The translations under genes were made by a program, and so were the position numbers. From positions 1-6,014 of the forward strand of contig JAGVUK010000107.1 in the NCBI GenBank assembly GCA_019136335.1: DNA of 6,014 nt. Reading direction: 5' to 3'. Shown here piece by piece: positions 1-4,498 of this stretch (the first letter of the stretch is position 1; each line of letters opens with the position of its first letter). Source of the stretch: Methanomicrobiales archaeon. Its GTDB lineage: Archaea > Halobacteriota > Methanomicrobia > Methanomicrobiales > Methanoculleaceae. A model generated the notes under the pieces. That model was not told the DNA's origin. It was given only the letters and a program-made list of their open reading frames with translations, and made no database searches.

Positions 1-1
1 G

Positions 2-895
2 TGCGTCGAGGTGACCGAGCGGGCGCTCGCGCATGCCGGCAAGGACGAGGTGCTGCTCGTCGGCGGGGTCGGGGCGAACGCGCGGCTGCAGGAGATGCTC
101 CGGACGATGTGCGAAGACCGGGGAGCGTCGTTCGCCGTCCCGGAGCGGACCTATCTCGGCGACAACGGTGCGATGATCGCCTATACGGGAAAGGTCATGC
201 TGGAGCACGGAGTCACGCTCCCCCTCGAAGAGTCGCAGATCCGGCCGGGGTACCGGGCGGACGAGGTGGAGGTCACCTGGCGAACCGGACCCGGCGAGAT
301 CTTCGCCGCCGGGCCGCCCGGCGGGGGGATCACCCGGGGCGCGGAAGCGGTCGTGGAGATCGGGGAAGACGACGTGGTCAAGCGCCGGACGAGCAAGCGC
401 TACAGGAACCCGGGCCTCGACCGGCGGCTGATCGCAGAGCGGACCCGGGCCGAGGCCCGCCTGATCGCGACGGCGCGGCGCGCGGGCGTCCCGACCCCGG
501 TGATCCGGGACATCACCGCCGATACGATCGTCATGGAGCGGGTCGAAGGCGACGTGCTGAAGTACGTCACCTCCGCCGCAAACGTCCGCCTTGCCGGCGA
601 GGCGGTCGGGAGGCTGCACGGGGCGGGGATCGTCCACGGCGACCTGACGACGAGCAACATGATCGTCCGTGACGATCAGTGCGTCCTGATCGACTTCGGG
701 CTCGCGTCGACGTCCGCGGAGGTCGAGAGCCGGGGAGTCGACCTCCATGTCTTCTTCCAGACGCTCGAGAGCACCACGGAGAACTTCGAGGAGTTGCGGG
801 AGGCCTTCATCGCGGGGTACGCGGAGGCATTCTCCGGGGCGGATGAGGTTCTCTCCCGCGAGCACGAGGTGGAACTGCGGGGGCGCTACCTGTGA
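2..895 (+). CDS. kae1-bud32: Kae1-Bud32 fusion: tRNA t6A synthase / KEOPS kinase, 3' part
   Basis: This is the C-terminal 297 residues of the archaeal fusion of Kae1 and Bud32; the gene begins before the window, in the frame starting at base 2. Kae1 transfers the threonylcarbamoyl group to A37 of ANN-decoding tRNAs, and Bud32 is the regulatory atypical kinase/ATPase of the same KEOPS complex. Residues 1 to about 93 (numbered from base 2) are the end of Kae1, with LLVGGVGANARL and the metal-site motif GDNGAMIA at 53-60. After a Gly/Pro linker the Bud32 domain runs from about 112: GAEA loop at 113-116, probable ATP lysine K127, the RYRNPGLD motif, catalytic HGD at 212-214 and metal-binding DFG at 231-233. 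All key residues are present, so both halves look active. The stop overlaps the next start by 4 bases (GTGA), which suggests translational coupling to the HAM1-family gene. Confidence 0.96.
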   Translation, partial: CVEVTERALAHAGKDEVLLVGGVGANARLQEMLRTMCEDRGASFAVPERTYLGDNGAMIAYTGKVMLEHGVTLPLEESQIRPGYRADEVEVTWRTGPGEIFAAGPPGGGITRGAEAVVEIGEDDVVKRRTSKRYRNPGLDRRLIAERTRAEARLIATARRAGVPTPVIRDITADTIVMERVEGDVLKYVTSAANVRLAGEAVGRLHGAGIVHGDLTTSNMIVRDDQCVLIDFGLASTSAEVESRGVDLHVFFQTLESTTENFEELREAFIAGYAEAFSGADEVLSREHEVELRGRYL

Positions 896-1440
896 GGCTC
901 GCGGTGGTGACGAGCAACGCGAACAAGGCGCGGGAGGCGGCTGCATACTTCGCGGGGGTTCTGGAGGTCGAGCACGTCCCACTGGAATGCCCGGAGTTCC
1001 GCCACGCCGATATCGGGGAGATCGCCCGCGGCAAGGCGGAGTTCGCCTACGGGGTCCTCGCCCGGCCGCTGATCGTCGACGACACCGGCCTCTTCATCGA
1101 TGCCCTCGGCGGGTTCCCGGGTCCGTGCGCCGCGTACGTCCACGACTCAATCGGGAACGCAGGGGTCCTGAAGCTCATGGAGGGCGTGGAGAACCGCAAC
1201 GCCCGTTTCGAGACGGCGATCGCGTTTGCGCGAGAAGACGGCATCCGGATCTTCCGCGGGGTCCTGCCCGGGACGATCGTTGCTCCCCGGGGGACCGGGG
1301 GGTTCGGCTACGACCCGATCTTTGCCTACGAAGGAAAGACGCTCGCCGAGATGCCGCTCCCGGAGAAGAACCGGATATCGCACCGGGCACGGGCGCTTGA
1401 GGCGTTTCGCGCATGGATCACGCAGGAGCGCGCCTCCTGA
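892..1440 (+). CDS. rdgB: XTP/dITP pyrophosphatase (HAM1/RdgB/ITPA family)
   Basis: A 182-residue enzyme of the HAM1 family. It hydrolyses non-canonical purine nucleoside triphosphates (ITP, dITP, XTP) to the monophosphate and pyrophosphate, which keeps them out of DNA and RNA. Family motifs appear in order: the N-terminal nucleotide-binding segment TSNANK at 7-12, the acidic DDTG at 63-66 (metal and catalytic aspartates) followed by a GGFPG turn, GFGYDP at 137-142, and the C-terminal base-recognition SHR at 163-165. The length is normal for an archaeal member. The GTG start at 892 is chosen because it directly begins the conserved first beta strand and overlaps the preceding stop as GTGA. 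It is very likely co-transcribed with Kae1-Bud32. Pairing of Kae1-Bud32 with a HAM1-family gene is a familiar archaeal arrangement. No damage is seen. Confidence 0.96.
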   Translation: MRLAVVTSNANKAREAAAYFAGVLEVEHVPLECPEFRHADIGEIARGKAEFAYGVLARPLIVDDTGLFIDALGGFPGPCAAYVHDSIGNAGVLKLMEGVENRNARFETAIAFAREDGIRIFRGVLPGTIVAPRGTGGFGYDPIFAYEGKTLAEMPLPEKNRISHRARALEAFRAWITQERAS

Positions 1441-1448
1441 CAGAACTG

Positions 1449-1456
1449 TTAATAGC
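1449..1456 (+). promoter_or_regulatory. Probable archaeal TATA-like box for eL40
   Basis: TTAATAGC lies in the 59-base gap between the HAM1-family stop and the eL40 start, 43 bases ahead of the ATG. A start of transcription about 25 bases downstream would leave a leader of roughly 20 bases containing a GGTG Shine-Dalgarno-like core near 1487. The same eight bases occur ahead of the htpX gene at 3115-3122, which supports reading it as a promoter element. The assignment is by position and sequence only. Confidence 0.5.
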
Positions 1457-1499
1457 ATCAAGAACGAATAGTACCCAATCGACAAGTGGTGTTTTCAAC

Positions 1500-1646
1500 A
1501 TGGCACGATTTCCCGAAGCTGAAGCACGTCTGCTCAATGTAAAGGTCTGTATGAAATGCAATGCCCGGAACGCAATCCGTGCGACCCGCTGCCGCAAGTG
1601 CGGCTCGGAAGAACTCCGGCCCAAGTCCAAGGAGCGCAAGGCGTAA
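1500..1646 (+). CDS. rpl40e: Large-subunit ribosomal protein eL40
   Basis: A 48-residue basic protein matching archaeal ribosomal protein L40e, a small zinc-ribbon component of the 50S subunit. Unlike the eukaryotic form it is not fused to ubiquitin. Two Cys-x-x-Cys pairs, CMKC at 17-20 and CRKC at 31-34, bind one zinc ion, and the tail KSKERKA is strongly basic for rRNA contact. The start at 1500 gives the typical MARFPEAEAR N-terminus; longer versions reaching back to 1413 would run over the promoter and the end of the upstream gene. It appears to have its own promoter (TTAATAGC at 1449) and a T5 terminator downstream. It sits with tRNA-modification and nucleotide-hygiene genes, consistent with a housekeeping translation cluster. 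Confidence 0.95.
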   Translation: MARFPEAEARLLNVKVCMKCNARNAIRATRCRKCGSEELRPKSKERKA

Positions 1647-1648
1647 CG

Positions 1649-1706
1649 CCGCCGCAACTGCGGGCTCCGGGCCACGGCGGGGCCGGGGGTCCGGCATACT
1701 CTTTTT
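1649..1706 (+). terminator. Probable transcription terminator after eL40
   Basis: A possible stem CCGCCG (1649-1654) with CGGCGG (1675-1680), then more GC-rich sequence, leads to a TTTTT run at 1702-1706. Archaeal RNA polymerase stops mainly at such T runs in the non-template strand. The site lies between the convergent eL40 and Bles03-family genes. No comparable T run is seen on the minus strand just past 1754. Confidence 0.45.
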
Positions 1707-1753
1707 GACGTGTTCGGTGCGATACACGGGGAGCCGGGGCTGCCCGCCGCCCT

Positions 1754-2404
1754 TCAGGCACTGTAATAGGTGACCTTCCGGCCCTCTTCGCTGTACTCGC
1801 CCCGGTAGGTCTCGATGTTGCGCTTGTAGCCGATCCGCTCCGTAAAACCGAGAGCGCGGAGCCGTTCGCGGACCCGCATCACGTCCGCCTCGTCGGCCCA
1901 GTCCCGGGTGTAGACGTAGATGACAGCCCGCTCGTCGCGCGAATCGGGGTTCGGTTTGGCGGTGCTGACCTTTGCGGATATCCCGAGCAGCCCCTTTGCC
2001 GTCTCGTCACGGATCTTCCTCCACGCCTCGTCGGCCTCTTTTGGGGGGACGAAGATGAGCCATTTTCCCACCTGCTCGTCGTCGAGGCCCCGCGCGAGAG
2101 GTCCCGGCGCATCCTGGGCGATCCAGTACATCCGGGTCGTCTTTGAGGGCAGAACGCCCTCGCCTGCCCTGAGCGATGCGTAGATGGCATCGATCCCGCC
2201 GAACCGGCGAAGGAGCGCTCCGGCGAGATCCGGGTAATCCTCCCGGAACTGCTTGAAGACTGGAGCGACGTCAACTTCAAAATCGGTTCCCTGTTCGACG
2301 AGCTCAAACAGGTACGGACCCCGGAGACGGAGTTCGCGGTTGAGGTAGACCTCAAAGATCCCGTACGCGATCTCGCCCAGGGACTCCGGATCGATCTCTT
2401 CCAT
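1754..2404 (-). CDS. Bles03/DUF1917 family protein (C11orf68-like, 'putative phosphothreonine lyase domain')
   Basis: A 216-residue soluble protein that I recognise as the Bles03 (UPF0696/C11orf68) family, often annotated in archaea as 'putative phosphothreonine lyase domain-containing protein'. No reaction has been firmly established for archaeal members to my knowledge. Recognition rests on the second half: GKWLIFVP at 113-120, the Gly-Leu-Leu-Gly-x-Ser-Ala-Lys-Val-Ser-Thr segment at 138-148, VIYVYTRDWAD at 161-171, and IGYKRNIETYRGEY at 191-204. The first half is acidic and mixed helical, with no signal peptide or membrane segment. The start at 2404 is chosen because residues upstream in the same frame are antisense to thi4 and do not look like protein. 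There is no good Shine-Dalgarno, so the mRNA may be leaderless, with a T-rich CTTTTTAC element about 28 bases upstream. It lies 43 bases downstream of the broken thi4 gene on the same strand. Confidence 0.82.
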   Translation of the reverse strand: MEEIDPESLGEIAYGIFEVYLNRELRLRGPYLFELVEQGTDFEVDVAPVFKQFREDYPDLAGALLRRFGGIDAIYASLRAGEGVLPSKTTRMYWIAQDAPGPLARGLDDEQVGKWLIFVPPKEADEAWRKIRDETAKGLLGISAKVSTAKPNPDSRDERAVIYVYTRDWADEADVMRVRERLRALGFTERIGYKRNIETYRGEYSEEGRKVTYYSA

Positions 2405-2429
2405 ACCTACTGGTAACTGCCGGGACCGT

Positions 2430-2434
2430 AAAAA
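2430..2434 (-). terminator. T5 run after thi4 remnant; could also be TATA-like for the Bles03 gene
   Basis: On the minus strand a run of five T lies 14-18 bases past the TAA that ends the thi4 remnant, so it could stop thi4 transcripts. The same CTTTTTAC segment is centred about 28 bases before the Bles03-family start, the right place for a TATA element of a leaderless mRNA. The sequence cannot separate the two roles. Confidence 0.35.
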
Positions 2435-2447
2435 GGGTTCTGTAGTG

Positions 2448-3007
2448 TTATCGGCCCAGCCGCCCGAAAACCAGTTCTGCGGCCCGCTGCCCGGAGAGGA
2501 GCATCCCGCCGAAGATCGGTCCCATGCGGCATTCCCCGGCAACGACGTTTGCCGCCATTCCGGTGACGAAGGGGCCGGGGAAGACCTCCCGGGTATGATC
2601 GAGGATCCTTGATTCGGCACGTTCGGCCCACATGAAACTCTCGCACTTCACCTTGAGGCTGCCCCCTTGCGCTCGACCATCCGTGCGATCATGGCGTCGT
2701 GACCGGTCGCGTCGACGGTGCAGGTGCAGGCCACGGTGAGCGGGCCAACGTGCAGCCCCGCCATATCGACCGGCGTCCAGTTGATGACGAGGCCGCCGAC
2801 CCTGCCGTCGCCCCACATGCCGCCGCCGGTACTGAGTTTCTTCTCGATGAGTGCGCACCGGACACCCCTCTCACCGAGGAGTGCTGCACAGGCGAGCCCT
2901 GAAGGTCCGCCGACGACGACGGCGGCATCCATCTCGGGGTAGTTGATGAGCACCCGGTGCTGCTCCTCGAGGATGGCCCTGCTGATGGTCACTTCGTTGA
3001 GTCTCAT
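2448..3007 (-). pseudogene. thi4: Broken thi4 (sulfide-dependent ADP-thiazole synthase; also annotated as ribose-1,5-bisphosphate isomerase)
   Basis: A remnant of archaeal Thi4, which makes the thiazole moiety of thiamine from NAD, glycine and sulfide. It starts at ATG 3007 (MRLNEVTISRAILEEQ), preceded by a GGAG. Recognisable blocks follow in order: the FAD/NAD loop GGPSGLAC, IEKKLSTGGGMWG, GLVINWTPVDMAGLHV, VDATGHDAMIARMVERKG, then in another frame MWAERAES, FVTGMAANVVAG and RMGPIFGGMLLSG, ending at TAA 2448-2450. Three lesions are visible. First, about 68-70 residues expected between GGGMWG and GLVINW are missing (junction near 2809/2810), leaving about 186 residues of a usual 255-265. Second, a C5 run at 2662-2666 (G5 on the coding strand) puts the rest out of frame; one extra G restores KGGSLKVKCES. 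Third, the first Gly of GxGxxG is Val. The N-terminal frame stops at 2648-2650 after 119 residues. A sequencing error could explain the frameshift but hardly the deletion, so loss of function is very likely. Confidence 0.88.
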
Positions 3008-3147
3008 CCGCTCCAGGGGTATATCGCCCCGGTGCCATAAGGGCACTGGCGCGTGGTGCCGGATGCGCCAAAGACCGTTCAAACGTGAGCGCCCGGGGCG
3101 ATTCCGGCATACACCTTAATAGCGATCCGGTCCAATACATCTCTGTC
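3008..3147. promoter_or_regulatory. Divergent intergenic region between thi4 remnant and htpX
   Basis: These 140 bases separate the two divergent starts. On the plus side TTAATAGC at 3115-3122 is a clear TATA-like element for htpX. On the minus side no strong TATA box at the proper distance is seen for thi4. Instead there are short repeats: GGGG/CCCC arms (3016-3019 and 3027-3030) around TATATCG, and two direct copies of GGTGCC (3031-3036, 3055-3060) with the inverted GGCAC at 3042-3046. These could be operator half-sites or chance in GC-rich DNA. Confidence 0.35.
3115..3122 (+). promoter_or_regulatory. Probable TATA-like box for htpX
   Basis: TTAATAGC is centred about 29 bases before the htpX ATG at 3148, with no Shine-Dalgarno in between. 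That spacing fits transcription starting at or just before the start codon, meaning a leaderless or nearly leaderless mRNA. The element is identical to the one ahead of eL40 at 1449-1456. Confidence 0.55.
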
Positions 3148-4032
3148 ATGAAGTGGACGCGCGATTTCGGTCTGACGATGAGGATGCTCCTGACGTCGTT
3201 TCTGCTCCTCATAGTCTACCTGATCTTCCTGGGCGTCCTCTACGCCCTTGGATTCCCCTTTGAGTTCCTCCTGCTGGTCGCCGCCGGGATGGCGTTCCTC
3301 CAGTATTTCTTCTCCGACAAGCTCGTGCTCTGGAGTACCGGCACCCGGATCGTCGAAGCGGACGAGTACCCGGAGTTGCACCGGATGATCGAGCGTCTCG
3401 CCACGAGAGCCGGCCTCCCGAAACCGCAGGTGGGGGTCATGCCCTCCCCGGTGCCGAACGCGTTTGCGACCGGGAGAAGCCCGAGCCATGCCGTCGTGGC
3501 GGTGACCGACTCGATCATGCGGATGCTCACCCCACAAGAGCTTGAGGCGGTGCTCGCCCACGAGATGGCGCACGTGAAGAACCGGGATATGCTGACGCTG
3601 ACGATGGCGAGTTTCCTATCGATGCTTGCCTTCCTGATCATGCGCAACTGGTTCTTCATGGGCCTCTTCGGCGGCGGTGGCAACCGCGACAACAACATGG
3701 GCGCACTGATCCTGGTCTACGTCGTCTCGATCGTCGTCTGGCTGGTGAGCACCCTGCTCACCCGTGCGCTCTCCCGCTACCGGGAGTTTGCCGCGGACCG
3801 GGGCAGCGCTTACCTGACGGATAACCCCCGGGCGCTGATATCGGCGCTCAAGAAGATCAGCGGGCGGATGGATTACATCCCGGCCGAGAAGAAACAGGAA
3901 GTGGAGGGCGCAAACGCCTTCTTCATCATACCGGCTCTCTCCGGGAACACCCTGATGGAGCTCTTCTCCACGCACCCGTCGCTTGAGAAGCGGGTGGCCG
4001 CCCTTGAGGACCTGGCGGCCGGGGCGCGGTAA
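3148..4032 (+). CDS. htpX: HtpX-type M48 family membrane zinc metalloprotease
   Basis: A 294-residue integral membrane protease of the M48B/HtpX family, which degrades damaged or misfolded membrane proteins with its active site on the cytoplasmic face. Two hydrophobic segments lie near the N-terminus (about 12-34 and 37-55) and two more follow the active site (about 152-173 and 184-206). The zinc motif HEMAH is at 138-142, with catalytic Glu139, and the third ligand is probably Glu213 in YREFAADRG (211-219). The family motif NAFATG is at 104-109 and the C-terminal STHPSLEKR at 274-282. A glycine-rich loop (GGGGNRDNN) lies between the last two membrane segments. The start at 3148 (MKWTRDFGL) fits family N-termini and the TATA spacing; the longer form from 3085 would include the promoter. 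It appears monocistronic, with its own terminator. All expected motifs are intact. Confidence 0.95.
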   Translation: MKWTRDFGLTMRMLLTSFLLLIVYLIFLGVLYALGFPFEFLLLVAAGMAFLQYFFSDKLVLWSTGTRIVEADEYPELHRMIERLATRAGLPKPQVGVMPSPVPNAFATGRSPSHAVVAVTDSIMRMLTPQELEAVLAHEMAHVKNRDMLTLTMASFLSMLAFLIMRNWFFMGLFGGGGNRDNNMGALILVYVVSIVVWLVSTLLTRALSRYREFAADRGSAYLTDNPRALISALKKISGRMDYIPAEKKQEVEGANAFFIIPALSGNTLMELFSTHPSLEKRVAALEDLAAGAR

Positions 4033-4066
4033 CGGCCCCCGGAACCATAGAAAACTCATCTTTTTT
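4018..4066 (+). terminator. Hairpin plus T6 terminator after htpX
   Basis: CCGGGGC at 4019-4025 can pair with the GCCCC(C)GG just past the stop codon, giving a GC-rich hairpin that includes the TAA. A TTTTTT run follows at 4061-4066, about 30 bases after the stop. The T run is the main archaeal stop signal; the hairpin may help or be incidental to GC content. Confidence 0.6.
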
Positions 4067-4275
4067 GATATCAGCTTCCGTTGCAGAGAGATTGCGGGGT
4101 TTGCTCCTCCATACCCCCGGGTGGCGCCGCCTTCGCCGGTATCTGCCTCGTCCCGTGCATCTTCGCCGTACCGGCGACCCCCTTGCGGCGGCACTCACGC
4201 TCCCGCCGTGTTGCCGGGAGAGAGCCATATCCCGGAATCCAGGAGGGTTAGCAGCCAATCGCCTCATTGACGGAC
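4067..4275. other. GC-rich non-coding stretch with inverted repeats
   Basis: No convincing protein is encoded here on either strand; the open frames are Arg/Pro/Ser-rich shadows without motifs or start signals. Three inverted repeats stand out. The first is a perfect 9-bp pair, TCGCCGGTA (4133-4141) with TACCGGCGA (4169-4177), flanked by an outer GCCGCC (4126-4131) with GGCGGC (4187-4192). The second is a nested alternative hairpin, TCGCC/GGCGA, around GTACC at 4163-4177. The third is CCGGGA (4214-4219) with TCCCGG (4230-4235). It could be a structured RNA, a degraded repeat element or an eroded gene; I cannot tell which. Confidence 0.4.
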
Positions 4276-4280
4276 TACAT

Positions 4281-4306
4281 AATTTTATTTTAGGATAATT
4301 ATATAT
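4281..4306 (+). promoter_or_regulatory. Strong AT-rich promoter with TATA box upstream of the fasciclin protein gene
   Basis: An abrupt AT-rich patch in GC-rich DNA contains TTATATAT at 4299-4306, close to the archaeal TATA consensus. An AATTTTATTTTA tract lies just upstream, where TFB and activator contacts would fall. Transcription would start near 4328. That leaves a leader of about 170 bases before the best start codon of the downstream gene, unusually long for an archaeal mRNA. Confidence 0.65.
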
Positions 4307-4346
4307 CACCCTTTTACCAAGAGGTGCCCGCTCTGTCAATCACGGC

Positions 4347-4490
4347 ATGACCCCGAAGATCCCGGGAGATCAGGCAAAGCGATCTTGCAACACCACGCCA
4401 GTGCGGCCCGGGGTAAAACCCGTTCCCACCATTGTCCTCGTCACGACCCGGCCCCAGTCACGAGCACCCGGGTCCGGCAGAAACAGGTGA
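4347..4490 (+). CDS. Candidate small leader ORF (47 codons), speculative
   Basis: An ATG at 4347, about 20 bases into the predicted transcript, opens a 47-codon frame. Its TGA stop (4488-4490) lies inside the AGGTGAT Shine-Dalgarno of the fasciclin-protein gene. The product would be Pro/Arg/Thr-rich, with no motif or membrane segment. A GAGGTG at 4321-4326 is too far from the ATG to be a good ribosome site, and the frame could simply be a chance GC-rich opening. It is listed because a stop inside the next gene's ribosome site is what a translationally coupled leader would look like. Confidence 0.2.
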   Translation: MTPKIPGDQAKRSCNTTPVRPGVKPVPTIVLVTTRPQSRAPGSGRNR

Positions 4491-4491
4491 T
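4485..4491 (+). promoter_or_regulatory. Shine-Dalgarno that decides the fasciclin-protein start
   Basis: AGGTGAT is complementary to the archaeal 16S 3' end (AUCACCU). It lies 7 bases before ATG 4499 and 4 bases before ATG 4496, which favours 4499 and argues against the upstream in-frame TTG at 4385. Confidence 0.75.
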
Positions 4492-4498
4492 TGAAATG

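Noticed and set aside
1..672. Arg/Gly-rich frame from GTG 1
   Set aside because: It is a shadow of Kae1-Bud32, whose frame carries the conserved catalytic motifs.
2405..2620. N-terminal extension of the Bles03-family protein to 2620
   Set aside because: The added 72 residues are Ser/Pro-rich and lie antisense-frame over the conserved thi4 C-terminus; family similarity begins at the 2404 start.
3008..3060. TPP riboswitch before thi4
   Set aside because: The leader is too short for the element and I do not see its conserved CUGAGA-type core; only short GC hairpins are present.
3085..3147. Longer htpX start
   Set aside because: The 21 extra residues cover the TATA-like box and are not like family N-termini; MKWTRDFGL at 3148 fits.
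4067..4275. Insertion-sequence end or MITE
   Set aside because: The inverted repeats are short and nested, with no target-site duplication and no transposase nearby.
4385..4498. Upstream TTG start for the fasciclin protein
   Set aside because: It would put 38 polar residues before a clear signal peptide, while a perfect AGGTGAT site points to ATG 4499.
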